From an uncultured Eubacteriales bacterium (lineage in GTDB: Bacteria; Bacillota; Clostridia; Oscillospirales; Oscillospiraceae), in the NCBI GenBank assembly GCA_900317905.1, contig ONIN01000001.1:1-64000 (forward strand): a stretch of DNA of 64,000 nt, given 5' to 3'. Shown here piece by piece: positions 1-7,636 of this stretch. The notes under the pieces are model-generated. The model searched no databases. It saw only the letters and a program-made list of their open reading frames with translations, and was not told the origin of the DNA. Every line of letters begins with the position of its first letter. Position 1 is the first letter of the stretch. Both the position numbers and the translations under genes were made by a program.

Positions 1-94
1 TAACGCCAGGCCTCGTAAGGTTCTTAACTTTCGTTCTGCTCAGTTTTTATGGGATCTTGAGCTTGCTAACTGTTGCACTTAGTTTGACAATTCA
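1..94. mobile_element. Possible end of an IS30-like insertion sequence, cut by the left edge
   Basis: The segment 72-94 reads, on the minus strand, as a GTGAATTGTC block followed by a GTGCAACAGTTA block. This resembles the terminal inverted repeats of IS30-family elements as I remember them. The rest of the element would lie to the left of the window, so no transposase can be seen. An alternative is an rRNA spacer remnant, since the minus strand of 35-50 contains an AAAACTGAGCAGAACG-like string. Weak call. Confidence 0.35.
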
Positions 95-99
95 CTGTG

Positions 100-121
100 G
101 CTCACGGCTTTGGCCGTGAGC
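100..121. repeat. Perfect 9-bp inverted repeat
   Basis: GCTCACGGC at 100-108 pairs with GCCGTGAGC at 113-121 around a 4-base loop. No T-run follows on either strand, so it is not an obvious terminator. Confidence 0.5.
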
Positions 122-144
122 AATACTCCGCTTCGCTCAATTCT

Positions 145-170
145 ACGGAGGGGAAGCCCATCCCCTCCGT
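145..170. repeat. GC-rich palindrome, possible dispersed intergenic element
   Basis: ACGGAGGGG at 145-153 pairs perfectly with CCCCTCCGT at 162-170. Its core (GAGGGG, AAGCCC, CCCCTC) resembles the longer palindrome at 10571-10602, which suggests two copies of one dispersed intergenic repeat family. Confidence 0.5.
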
Positions 171-203
171 GCCTCCCCATGCAAGGTTAAAGAAGTGCGC
201 GGA

Positions 204-233
204 TTGACAGCAAGTGAGCGCGAGTGATATAAT
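204..233 (+). promoter_or_regulatory. Sigma-A promoter of the yfbR operon
   Basis: TTGACA at 204-209 and TATAAT at 228-233 are both perfect, with an 18-bp spacer, 38 bases before the yfbR start. No other promoter is evident before the terminator at 2728-2779, so the four genes yfbR to DUF896 are probably co-transcribed. Confidence 0.8.
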
Positions 234-271
234 ATTTGCGCTTTTTTATTCATAAGAAAGGAGTGGTTCGG

Positions 272-865
272 TTGAAGGACTTTGATTTCTTCGCCCTGAT
301 CTCCAGAATGAAATACATCGGCCGCTGGGGACTTATGCGCAGCGCGATCCCGGAGAACGTCCAGGAGCACAGCCATGAGGTGGCGGTCTTTGCCCACGCC
401 TTGGGCGTGATCCGGCGGGACGTGTTCAAAAAGGAATGTGACGTGAACGCCCTTGCCACCGCTGCCCTCTACCACGACGCCAGCGAGATCTTCACCGGCG
501 ATCTGCCCACGCCGATCAAATACCACAGCAAGCAGATCACCACCGCCTACCACGAGGTGGAGCATCTGGCGGTGTCGAAGCTGCTGGCCATGCTGCCGGA
601 GGAGATGCGCCCGGCTTACGTGGAGGCGCTGACCGAGAATCCGGAGAGCGATCAATACAAGCTGGTGAAGGCCGCCGACAAGCTCAGCGCCTATGTCAAA
701 TGCATGAACGAGCGCCGGGCCGGCAACGACGAATTCCGCGCTGCGGAAGCCCAGACCCGCTCTGCGCTGGAAAAGATGCAGCTGCCGGAAGTGGATTACT
801 TTCTGGAGCACTTCATCCCCGCCTTCGAGCGTCCGCTGGATGAGCTCGGAAGCATGGACGCTTAA
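272..865 (+). CDS. yfbR: YfbR-like HD-domain 5'-deoxynucleotidase
   Basis: 197-residue HD-superfamily protein like E. coli YfbR, a metal-dependent phosphatase that takes the phosphate off deoxynucleoside 5'-monophosphates in the cytoplasm. Visible signatures are the N-terminal DFFALISRMK and RWGLMR segments, the metal-binding EHSHEVA and YHDASEIFTGDLPTP motifs, and the AADKLSAYVKC helix late in the protein. I place the start at the TTG at 272: an AAAGGAG ribosome site lies at 257-263, and the protein then begins MKDFDFFA, as in the family. An upstream TTG at 236 has no ribosome site. First gene of a four-gene operon; its partners do not suggest a shared pathway. Family assignment is firm, exact substrate range is inferred. 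Confidence 0.9.
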   Translation: MKDFDFFALISRMKYIGRWGLMRSAIPENVQEHSHEVAVFAHALGVIRRDVFKKECDVNALATAALYHDASEIFTGDLPTPIKYHSKQITTAYHEVEHLAVSKLLAMLPEEMRPAYVEALTENPESDQYKLVKAADKLSAYVKCMNERRAGNDEFRAAEAQTRSALEKMQLPEVDYFLEHFIPAFERPLDELGSMDA

Positions 866-877
866 AGGAGAATTTCT

Positions 878-1147
878 ATGAAAGCCATTGTCACCGTCCT
901 CGGAAAAGACCGTGTCGGCATCATCGCCGGCGTCTCGGAGCTGCTGGCCCAGCACGGCGTGAACGTTCTGGACATCAGCCAGACCGTTCTTCAGGGCTAC
1001 TTCAACATGATCATGCTGGTGGACGCAAGCGGCTGCGACGTGCCCTTCGCCAGACTGGCGGAATCCCTCAAGGAAGCGGGGGAGGAGCGGGACCTGCAGA
1101 TCCGCGCCCAGCGGGAAGAGGTCTTCAACGTCATGCACCGGATCTGA
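878..1147 (+). CDS. ACT-domain protein, UPF0237 family
   Basis: 89-residue single ACT domain protein of the UPF0237 type (KAIVTVLGKDRVGIIAG at the start, then the TVLQGYFNMIMLVD strand). ACT domains usually bind small ligands such as amino acids and work as dimers, but this family has no established ligand. An AAAGGAG site at 864-870 overlaps the end of yfbR. The UPF0210 gene follows after 9 bases. The two families are commonly neighbours in Firmicutes, so the ACT protein may regulate or partner the UPF0210 protein; that is inference. Confidence 0.9.
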   Translation: MKAIVTVLGKDRVGIIAGVSELLAQHGVNVLDISQTVLQGYFNMIMLVDASGCDVPFARLAESLKEAGEERDLQIRAQREEVFNVMHRI

Positions 1148-1156
1148 GGGTGAGCC

Positions 1157-2515
1157 ATGATTCAAAGAAGCGAAATCTTACAGACCATCGAGATGATCGA
1201 CCAGCAGCATCTGGACATCCGCACCGTCACCATGGGCATCTCCCTTCTGGACTGCGCGGACGCCAGCGCCGAGAAAAGCTGCACCAAGATTTATGATAAG
1301 ATCTGCCGCATGGCGGGCAATCTGGTCCGCACCGGCGAGGACATCGAGTCAGAGTTCGGCATCCCGATCGTAAACAAGCGGGTCAGCGTGACGCCCATCG
1401 CCCTGGTGGCCGCCGCCAGCGATGCCAAGGACTATACCATGTTCGCCAAGGCACTGGACCGCGCCGCCCATGAGATCGGCGTGAACTTCCTCGGCGGCTT
1501 TTCCGCTCTGGTGCAGAAGGGCATGACCGAGGCGGATCGGATCCTGATCCGCTCCATCCCCGAAGCCCTGGCGGAAACCGAGCTGGTCTGCTCCAGCGTG
1601 AATGTTGGCTCCACCAGAGCCGGCATCGACATGACCGCCGTGGCGGAGATGGGCCGTACCATCAAGCGGGCGGCGGAATTGACCGCTGACCGCGGCGGCA
1701 TGGCCTGCGCCAAGCTGGTGGTCTTCTGCAACGCCGTGGAGGACAACCCCTTCATGGCCGGCGCCTTCCACGGGGTGGGGGAGCCGGAATGCGAGATCCA
1801 CGTGGGCGTCTCCGGTCCCGGTGTGGTGGAGCACGCGTTGAAATCCGTCAGAGGCCAGTGCTTCGATGTGGTGGCGGAGACGGTGAAAAAGACTGCTTTC
1901 CGCATTACCAGAATGGGCCAGCTGGTGGCCAGCGAGGCCTCCCAGCGGCTTGGTGTGCCCTTCGGCATCGTGGATCTGTCGCTGGCGCCCACACCGGCGG
2001 TGGGGGACAGCGTGGCTGCGATCCTGGAGGAAATGGGCCTGGAATCCGTGGGCGCACCCGGCACCACGGCGGCGCTGGCGCTTTTGAATGACGCGGTGAA
2101 AAAGGGCGGCGTGATGGCATCCAGCCATGTGGGCGGCCTCTCCGGCGCTTTCATCCCGGTCAGCGAGGATGCGGGCATGATCGCCGCAGCCGAGGCGGGG
2201 AAGCTCACCATCGAGAAGCTGGAAGCCATGACCTGCGTCTGCTCCGTGGGTCTGGACATGATCGCCGTTCCCGGTGACACCACCGCCGAGACCCTTTCCG
2301 CCATCATCGCGGACGAGGCAGCCATCGGCATGATCAACAACAAGACCACTGCCGTCCGCATCATCCCCGCACCGGGGAAGATCGTGGGCGACCGGGTGGA
2401 TTTCGGCGGACTGCTGGGCACCGCGCCGGTGATCCCGGTGAACCGCTGCAGCGCGGCGGACTTTATCGCCCGCGGCGGCAGGATCCCGGCTCCGCTGCAC
2501 AGCCTGAAGAACTGA
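1157..2515 (+). CDS. UPF0210 (DUF711) family protein
   Basis: 452-residue cytoplasmic protein of full family length. Recognisable parts include the N-terminal [19 protein letters not shown], the central [17 protein letters not shown], and the C-terminal [16 protein letters not shown] and [12 protein letters not shown] segments. The fold is related to pyruvate formate-lyase-type proteins according to family descriptions, but no radical glycine motif is visible and the reaction is unknown. Start ATG at 1157 follows a GAGGGTGAGCC stretch. It sits directly after the ACT-domain gene, its usual companion. Confidence 0.9.
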   Translation: MIQRSEILQTIEMIDQQHLDIRTVTMGISLLDCADASAEKSCTKIYDKICRMAGNLVRTGEDIESEFGIPIVNKRVSVTPIALVAAASDAKDYTMFAKALDRAAHEIGVNFLGGFSALVQKGMTEADRILIRSIPEALAETELVCSSVNVGSTRAGIDMTAVAEMGRTIKRAAELTADRGGMACAKLVVFCNAVEDNPFMAGAFHGVGEPECEIHVGVSGPGVVEHALKSVRGQCFDVVAETVKKTAFRITRMGQLVASEASQRLGVPFGIVDLSLAPTPAVGDSVAAILEEMGLESVGAPGTTAALALLNDAVKKGGVMASSHVGGLSGAFIPVSEDAGMIAAAEAGKLTIEKLEAMTCVCSVGLDMIAVPGDTTAETLSAIIADEAAIGMINNKTTAVRIIPAPGKIVGDRVDFGGLLGTAPVIPVNRCSAADFIARGGRIPAPLHSLKN

Positions 2516-2525
2516 GGTAACAGGA

Positions 2526-2729
2526 ATGATCAAAGAAAAAATGGATCGCATCAGCGAGCTGACCCGCATTTCCAGAGAGCGGGAGCTCACCGAGGAAGAA
2601 AAGACCGAGCGTCAGGCTCTGAGAGAAGAGTATCTTGCAGAGTGGCGCCGCGGCACCATCGAGACCCTGGAGAGCCTTCGGATCCAGAACCCCGACGGCA
2701 GCATCGAGCCGCTGAAAAAGAAGCAATAA
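2526..2729 (+). CDS. DUF896 / UPF0291 (YnzC-like) small protein
   Basis: 67 residues, highly charged and helical, with the family pattern RISELTRISRERELTEEEK and a second helix ALREEYLAEWRR. The B. subtilis member YnzC is a small SOS-associated protein of unknown function that folds as a helical hairpin. The start ATG follows GAGGTAACAGG. Last gene of the yfbR operon, closed by the terminator at 2728-2779. Confidence 0.9.
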   Translation: MIKEKMDRISELTRISRERELTEEEKTERQALREEYLAEWRRGTIETLESLRIQNPDGSIEPLKKKQ

Positions 2730-2779
2730 AAAAACCGATCCCCGCTGCATTTGCAGCGGGGATTGATCGTTGTTTTTTT
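2728..2779. terminator. Bidirectional intrinsic terminator
   Basis: An 11-bp perfect stem (2738-2748 with 2753-2763) has A-runs on the left and T-runs on the right, so it can end both the yfbR operon and the converging minus-strand gene. Confidence 0.85.
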
Positions 2780-2785
2780 GATGGA

Positions 2786-3187
2786 TTACAGGTCGAAGGA
2801 ACCGGCTTCCTGGCCGTTGACGACCATGTAGACCTTCTCCTCTTCGGGCTTGACGTAGAGGGCCAGCTCCTGGATGGCCTCGCCGTTCCAGGCGCCGCGG
2901 GCCTTGGCGACCAGCTCGTCATAGCTGACTTCCTTGCCGGCGTACTGCAGCACGGCGGTGACGGTGGCCTTCTTGGCGGCGGGCTTCTTCGCAGCAGCGG
3001 GCTTCTTGGCGGCAGCGGCCTTGGTGGTCTTGGCAGCAGCGGTCTTGGTGGCGGTGGCGGCCTTCTTGGCAGTGGTCTTCACAGCGGGGGCAGCCTTCTC
3101 AGCGACCTTCTCGACAGCCTTCTCAGCGGCGGCAGCCTTCTCGACGGTCTTCTTGGCAACCGTCTTGACAGCACTTTCCTTTTTCAT
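2786..3187 (-). CDS. Histone H1-like small basic protein with C-terminal DUF6465-type domain
   Basis: 133 residues. The first ~75 residues are a lysine/alanine repeat (AAKKPAAAKKPAAKKA and similar), like the tail of histone H1. A short folded domain follows, with LQYAGKEVSYDELV, VKPEEEKVYMVVNGQ and a final AGSFDL. I associate this C-terminal pattern with the clostridial DUF6465 family. The tail suggests nucleic-acid or polyanion binding; nothing is proven. The ATG at 3187 is chosen because AAAAAGGAG lies 10 bases upstream; a longer frame to 3229 has no ribosome site. Single gene with its own promoter at 3290-3318. Confidence 0.75.
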   Translation of the reverse strand: MKKESAVKTVAKKTVEKAAAAEKAVEKVAEKAAPAVKTTAKKAATATKTAAAKTTKAAAAKKPAAAKKPAAKKATVTAVLQYAGKEVSYDELVAKARGAWNGEAIQELALYVKPEEEKVYMVVNGQEAGSFDL

Positions 3188-3289
3188 GATGGTAGTACTC
3201 CTTTTTTTACATTTATTCGCGCGGGACACAGTTTCCCGTGCCCGGCGGAAGACCCGAAGCCTTTGCTCCGGGGTGATCCGTCTGAGTGT

Positions 3290-3318
3290 ATCATACCACC
3301 AAATCGAGCCGACTGCAA
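3290..3318 (-). promoter_or_regulatory. Promoter of the histone-like gene
   Basis: On the minus strand TTGCAG (3313-3318), a 17-bp spacer and TATGAT (3290-3295). The leader would be ~95 bases. I see nothing else in 3319-3470. Confidence 0.6.
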
Positions 3319-3470
3319 CGCCCCCGCGGCGTTTTCTCCCCTTGGTACAGCATTCCTCCGAGGCATATGGAGCCTTTTATGGCACTTTGACGAAGGATTT
3401 TTCCTTTCATTTCACATTCTGAAATAAAAATCTTAAGATTCCAGTCGATTTCTGTCTCGTCAAATAGCAC

Positions 3471-3503
3471 AAAACCTCCGACTGAATGCAGCCGGAGGTT
3501 TTT
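3471..3503 (-). terminator. Terminator of the SGNH-SLH gene
   Basis: AACCTCCG (3473-3480) pairs with CGGAGGTT (3493-3500), followed on the minus strand by a short T-run. It lies 13 bases past the stop codon. Confidence 0.65.
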
Positions 3504-3515
3504 CGTTGGATCAAG

Positions 3516-5192
3516 TCAGGCGAACTTCACGTGGAAGCGGTGCAGGATCGCTGCCAGCTGTCCGCGGGTGGCGTTGGCCTGAGGCTGGAAGGTACCGTCG
3601 CCCGTGCCGTTGATGATGCCGTTCTGCACGGACCAGAGGACGCCCTTCAGCGCCCAACTGCTGATGGAGCTTGCGTCACTGAACTGCGCCAGGGAACCGG
3701 AGACGTTCGGGGCGCCGCGGCCGCGCCACAGCATGGTGGTCATCTGCTCGCGGGTCACGGGGGCGTCGGGCTCAAAGGTGGTGGCGGAGGTGCCGGTGAC
3801 GATGCCCACGTTGTAGGCCCAGGTGACCGCGTCCTTGTACCAGCTCTGGGTCAGATCCGTGAAGGGATTGGTCTTTCCGGCCACGCTGGGGGATCCGGCG
3901 AGGCGGTAGAGCACCGTGGCGAACTGGCTGCGGGAGGTGTTGAGCTCCGGTCCGAAGATCGTGTCGCTCATACCCTGCATGATGCCTCTCTGGTAGACGT
4001 ACTTCACGTCGTCGTGGTACCAGCTGGCGGGATGCACGTCGACGAAGGGCAGATCGCTGGTGGGCTTGGGGGTGATGGAGGGCACCGGCGTGGGATCATC
4101 GGCGCCGCGCTCGGGCAGCACCGCAAAGATCTGGTCGGCGATGTACTGGTGACCGGCCTCGGTGGGGTGGCAGTCCACCAGGATGTTGTGGATGAAGTTG
4201 CCGCTGGAGATCGGCTGGGTGTCGCAGATCTCGGTGTCGCGCACGTCCGCGAACAGATAGCCGCCTGCTTCCGCGTTCTCCTCGATGTACTGGTTGGCAC
4301 GGGCGATGAGAATCTCGGCGTTCTTGCCGATCTCCTTCTCACTGTCTTCGGTGAGCTTCACCTTGCTGAAAGGGTTATAGAGGTTCACGGCCACGATGGT
4401 GGCGTTGGGGCTCAGCTTATGAAGATCGGCCATCATGGGCAGCCAGTTTTCATAGAAATCCTGATAGCCCTGACGCATATACTTCAGGAAGTCCGCAACG
4501 GCAAAGGGTACCAGACCCGCCTCGGTGGCGACGTTGAAAACGCCGGTGGCCATCTTGCTGATGTCGTTGGTGCCAAGGGCTTCCTGCAGCTTGCTGACCA
4601 GGGTATTGACGGTCAGCAGCGCCTGCAGATCCCAGCCGGTCCGCTTGGTGGCGTACAGGAACAGGTCGTTGAGACCCAGACCCACGGTGATCAGATCTGC
4701 GGCCTGAATGTTCCCGCGGTAGAAATCAAAGAAGGAGCCAGGGCCGTAGTAGTCCTTCAGCTCGTCATAGATCTCGATGGGCAGCCAGTCCGGGCAGGGG
4801 TCGCTGGCGCTCTTGCGGCTGTCCAGCCACTGCATGTAAGTGCTGATGCCGTTGAAGGAATATGCGTACGCGTCACCCTGGAAGCCGTCCTCGATCAGCG
4901 CGCGGACCGCCTCGGTGCGCATGCCCACATGGGCCAGCGACTGGAAGGTGGCGCCGGTGGCGTTGGCGATGATGCTGTGATAGGCCTCGGGCACGGTCTC
5001 CCAGCCGAGGAGGTCATCGTTGTAGGGGCCGTAGCCGGCGGCGATGCTGTCACCGATGCAGACATAGTGGTTGTAGTGCTTCACGGTCTGCTCCGTGGCA
5101 GCGCTGGCGCCCACGGCCATCAGACCAAAGGCCATGACCACGACCAGCACCAGGGAAAGCACGCGGCGCAGCATATGGTTTCTCGTATTCAT
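3516..5192 (-). CDS. Secreted SGNH-type esterase/hydrolase with three SLH repeats
   Basis: 558 residues. A signal peptide (about 1-32, hydrophobic core LSLVLVVVMAFGLMAVG, then ASA) is followed by an SGNH hydrolase domain: block I GDSIAAG with the nucleophile Ser49, block III GLGLNDLF, and block V DCHPTEAGH near residue 340. Three SLH repeats close the protein (~380-558; each with an FxD...WY...AV.Y...GI.G pattern and a TREQ/TRGQ-like motif). SLH domains bind pyruvylated wall polymers, so the enzyme should sit on the cell surface. The substrate is unknown; esterified sugars or lipids are likely in this superfamily. Start at 5192 chosen for the AAAGGAG 7 bases upstream. A paralogue lies at 17078-18661. 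Confidence 0.85.
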   Translation of the reverse strand: MNTRNHMLRRVLSLVLVVVMAFGLMAVGASAATEQTVKHYNHYVCIGDSIAAGYGPYNDDLLGWETVPEAYHSIIANATGATFQSLAHVGMRTEAVRALIEDGFQGDAYAYSFNGISTYMQWLDSRKSASDPCPDWLPIEIYDELKDYYGPGSFFDFYRGNIQAADLITVGLGLNDLFLYATKRTGWDLQALLTVNTLVSKLQEALGTNDISKMATGVFNVATEAGLVPFAVADFLKYMRQGYQDFYENWLPMMADLHKLSPNATIVAVNLYNPFSKVKLTEDSEKEIGKNAEILIARANQYIEENAEAGGYLFADVRDTEICDTQPISSGNFIHNILVDCHPTEAGHQYIADQIFAVLPERGADDPTPVPSITPKPTSDLPFVDVHPASWYHDDVKYVYQRGIMQGMSDTIFGPELNTSRSQFATVLYRLAGSPSVAGKTNPFTDLTQSWYKDAVTWAYNVGIVTGTSATTFEPDAPVTREQMTTMLWRGRGAPNVSGSLAQFSDASSISSWALKGVLWSVQNGIINGTGDGTFQPQANATRGQLAAILHRFHVKFA

Positions 5193-5228
5193 GAGATTGA
5201 CTCCTTTCGGAAACAAATTGTAACAAAT

Positions 5229-5257
5229 AATATACCACTACTTAACATAATAATCAA
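5229..5257 (-). promoter_or_regulatory. Promoter of the SGNH-SLH gene
   Basis: TTGATT (5252-5257), 17-bp spacer, TATATT (5229-5234) on the minus strand, 37 bases before the start codon. Confidence 0.65.
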
Positions 5258-5351
5258 TAGCATTTTGCGAAAAAATGAAAATTTAAGAGATGGTAAGGGA
5301 AAAGACGTGAAAATCTTGACAAAAGTTCCGGCTTTTGTGGATTTTCAAAGA

Positions 5352-5387
5352 AAAAAGCAACTGCTGAACGAGACAGCAGTCGCTTTT
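5352..5387. terminator. Terminator after the MscS gene
   Basis: Long stem: AAAAAGC, a mismatch and ACTGCTG (5352-5365) pair with CAGCAGT, a mismatch and GCTTTTT (5374-5387). A-rich left and T-rich right arms make it work in both directions; it ends the hisS-mscS transcript on the minus strand. Confidence 0.8.
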
Positions 5388-5399
5388 TGTAATCGTTGT

Positions 5400-6218
5400 T
5401 TATTTCTCCACCACGTGGACGTTCAGGTGATCGTAGGTCATCTTCACGCCGTGGCTCTTGAAGGCGCCGGGGACGGCCTCGATGATGGCGAAATAGACGT
5501 CCCAGTAGTCCTCATGTCTGCACCAGGCACGGACAGTGTACTCGATGCTGCTGGAGCCGAAGCTGCTCACATGGATGAACACCTCGGGATCGTCCAGCAC
5601 CTGGGGGACGGTACCCACAGCCTCGGCCAGGGCTTCCTTCACGGTCTCCACGTCGCAGTCATAGCCGGCGGTGAAGGTGAGATCCACGCGGCGGTTGGGC
5701 TCCTGGGTGAAGTTCACGATCTTCGCCGCGGACAGCTCGCTGTTGGGCACGTGAATAAGCTTGTTGTCCAGTGTCTGGAGCTCGGTGTAGAACAGCCCCA
5801 CATCCTTCACAACGCCCTCGGCGTCGCCGCTCTGGATGTAATCGCCGTCCACCATGGGCTTCGTGAGCAGCAGCACCACGCCGCTGACCAGATTGCCCAG
5901 CAGATTCTGCACGCTCAGGGAAATTGCCAGGCCGAGCAGACTGAATACCGCCAGCAGGGCAGTCACGTCGAAGCCCAGACTTCCGGCCACGATCAGGATG
6001 GCGGCAAACTCCATGGCGATCTTCGCAAGCTTCAGAACGAAGTTTCCGAGGCTGCCGGCGATCTTGGATTTGTTGATGACTCTTCTCAGGATCGACATGA
6101 CGATCCAGATGACCAGAATGCAGACCACCAGCGCGATGGCGGCGGAGAGCAGGTTGCTGGCGGTGAACATGCCGGAATCCAGCTTCAGGGCAGCGCCCGT
6201 CGTTTTCAAATCTGTCAT
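5400..6218 (-). CDS. Small-conductance mechanosensitive channel (MscS family)
   Basis: 272 residues, close to E. coli MscS (286). An N-terminal membrane helix (SAAIALVVCILVIWIVMSIL) is followed by two more, the last holding the pore-like pattern LAISLSVQNLLGNLVSG. The beta domain follows (TKPMVDGDYIQSGDAEGV..., then HVPNSELSAAKIVNFTQ). Such channels open under membrane tension to release solutes after osmotic downshock. Start ATG with AAAGGAG 7 bases upstream. It lies 27 bases after hisS and is probably transcribed with it. Confidence 0.92.
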   Translation of the reverse strand: MTDLKTTGAALKLDSGMFTASNLLSAAIALVVCILVIWIVMSILRRVINKSKIAGSLGNFVLKLAKIAMEFAAILIVAGSLGFDVTALLAVFSLLGLAISLSVQNLLGNLVSGVVLLLTKPMVDGDYIQSGDAEGVVKDVGLFYTELQTLDNKLIHVPNSELSAAKIVNFTQEPNRRVDLTFTAGYDCDVETVKEALAEAVGTVPQVLDDPEVFIHVSSFGSSSIEYTVRAWCRHEDYWDVYFAIIEAVPGAFKSHGVKMTYDHLNVHVVEK

Positions 6219-6245
6219 ACCATTGCTCCTTTCCAGACGGATGTG

Positions 6246-7514
6246 TTACGAATTGCGGTAGACCTTCTCGATCTCCCCATATCCCTCAGCCTCCAGAAGC
6301 TCGATCTGGCGGCGGATATTCTTCTTCATAGGCTGGACGGTGACGGTCTTTCCCTCGGCGCGCAGCTGCTGGGCTCTCTGGAAGAGAGAAACCAGCTGCT
6401 CCGGCTGGAGATTCTTCTCCGCCAGGATGGCCACCCGCTCCGATCCGTTCATGGCGTCTTCGGAGAGGTGATCCTTCAGGATCGTGATGATCCGCTCGAA
6501 GCCGATGGAGAATCCGCAGGCGGGTACGTCGGTGCCGCTGTAACGGCCGATCATCTTGTCGTAGCGGCCGCCGCCGGCGATGGAGAAGTTGTAGTCGTCG
6601 ATGGTGCACTCGAAGATGGTGCCGGTATAGTAGCCCATGCCGCGGACCAGCGTGGGGTCAAAGACGATGTGCACGTTCTCGCCCACCATGGCTCTGGCGC
6701 AGGCGAGAATGGTCTCCAGACCTTCGATGGCGCCGGGTTCCATCTGTTCGTCCGTGAGGAAGCCGCAGAATTCCTTGGGGCTCTTTCCGGCGAAGTCCTC
6801 CGCGAAAATCGCCACGTATTTTTCCACGGCGGTCTCATCGTAGCCTGCCTTCTTCAGCTCCTCGGTGACGCCGTCGATGCCGATCTTGTCCAGCTTGTCG
6901 AGGATGATGAACACGTTGCCGTAATCTTCTTCGTTGAAGCCCGCGTACTTCGCCATGCCTCTGAGGATCCGGCGGTCACTGACGTGAACGGTGAAGTCCT
7001 TGATGCCCACTTCTGCGAAGATCTTGGTCAGCATCTCGGAGGTGGCGGCGATGAGCTCAATCTCCGCCATGTTGGAGCCGTCGCCCAGAATGTCGATGTC
7101 GCACTGGGTGAACTGGCGGAAGCGGCCCTTCTGGGGCTTGTCCGCTCTCCAGACGCTGCCGATCTGCAGGGCCTTGAAGGGCGCCGGCAGCAGGGAGGCA
7201 TTGGCGGCGTAATAGCGGGCCAGCGGGACGGTCAGATCATAGCGCAGACCGATGTCTGCCAGATCCGTGCCGTTTTTCTCCAGCTCCTTTTCCAGATCGC
7301 GGCCGCGCTTGAGGATCTTGAAGATCAGCTTCTCATTCTCGCCGCCCTGCTTGTTGGTCAGGTTCTCGATGTGCTCGATGGCGGGGGTCTCGATCTCGGT
7401 GAAGCCGTATTTGCGATAGGTCTCGCGGATCATGCCCATGACGTGTTCTCTGAGCAGGACGTCCGCCGGCAGCGCGTCGCGCATGCCCTTGACCGGTGTT
7501 TTGATAAAGTCCAT
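6246..7514 (-). CDS. hisS: Histidyl-tRNA synthetase
   Basis: 422-residue class II synthetase that charges tRNA-His in the cytoplasm. Motif 2 (VWRADKPQKGRFRQFTQCD), the HisRS-specific LVRGMGYYTGTIFE loop, and motif 3 (CGFSIGFERI) are all intact. A C-terminal anticodon-binding domain follows (ERVAILAEKN... to the end). I start at the ATG at 7514 because AAAGGAA lies 7 bases upstream and the protein then begins MDFIKTPVKGMRD; a start six codons earlier would overlap the ribosome site. No T-box is visible in the short leader. Confidence 0.96.
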   Translation of the reverse strand: MDFIKTPVKGMRDALPADVLLREHVMGMIRETYRKYGFTEIETPAIEHIENLTNKQGGENEKLIFKILKRGRDLEKELEKNGTDLADIGLRYDLTVPLARYYAANASLLPAPFKALQIGSVWRADKPQKGRFRQFTQCDIDILGDGSNMAEIELIAATSEMLTKIFAEVGIKDFTVHVSDRRILRGMAKYAGFNEEDYGNVFIILDKLDKIGIDGVTEELKKAGYDETAVEKYVAIFAEDFAGKSPKEFCGFLTDEQMEPGAIEGLETILACARAMVGENVHIVFDPTLVRGMGYYTGTIFECTIDDYNFSIAGGGRYDKMIGRYSGTDVPACGFSIGFERIITILKDHLSEDAMNGSERVAILAEKNLQPEQLVSLFQRAQQLRAEGKTVTVQPMKKNIRRQIELLEAEGYGEIEKVYRNS

Positions 7515-7549
7515 GGTGTCGTTCCTTTCCATATTCCGTTAACGGCTCT

Positions 7550-7578
7550 ATTATAGTGTAGTTTTGCAGTTATGTCAA
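7550..7578 (-). promoter_or_regulatory. Promoter of hisS-mscS
   Basis: Perfect TTGACA (7573-7578), 17-bp spacer, perfect TATAAT (7550-7555) on the minus strand. Confidence 0.85.
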
Positions 7579-7597
7579 TCAAAAGCGCGCGCCGGTT

Positions 7598-7630
7598 CTG
7601 ACAGGTTTTCTGCCGCCGGGGTGGTACAAT
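7598..7630 (+). promoter_or_regulatory. Probable Spo0A-type spoIIG promoter with wide spacer
   Basis: CTGACA at 7598-7603 and TACAAT at 7625-7630 are separated by 21 bp. The B. subtilis spoIIG promoter, which needs Spo0A~P, has a similarly wide 22-bp spacer. Weak 0A-box-like TGTCAAT (7574-7580) and TGTCAGA (minus strand, 7598-7604) lie near. The start point would fall at about the spoIIGA start codon. Confidence 0.5.
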
Positions 7631-7636
7631 GGCGCC

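Noticed and set aside
100..121. Hairpin as a transcription terminator
   Set aside because: No T-run follows on either strand.
2642..3427. Plus-strand frame of 261 codons across the DUF896 end, terminator and histone-like gene
   Set aside because: It runs through a strong terminator and mirrors the Lys/Ala repeat codons of the opposite strand.
3486..7556. Open frame of 1,356 codons on the plus strand opposite the SGNH-SLH, MscS and hisS genes
   Set aside because: It is the shadow of GC-rich, codon-biased minus-strand genes with clear families, promoters and ribosome sites. Its protein is rich in His, Gly, Val and Gln with no domain.
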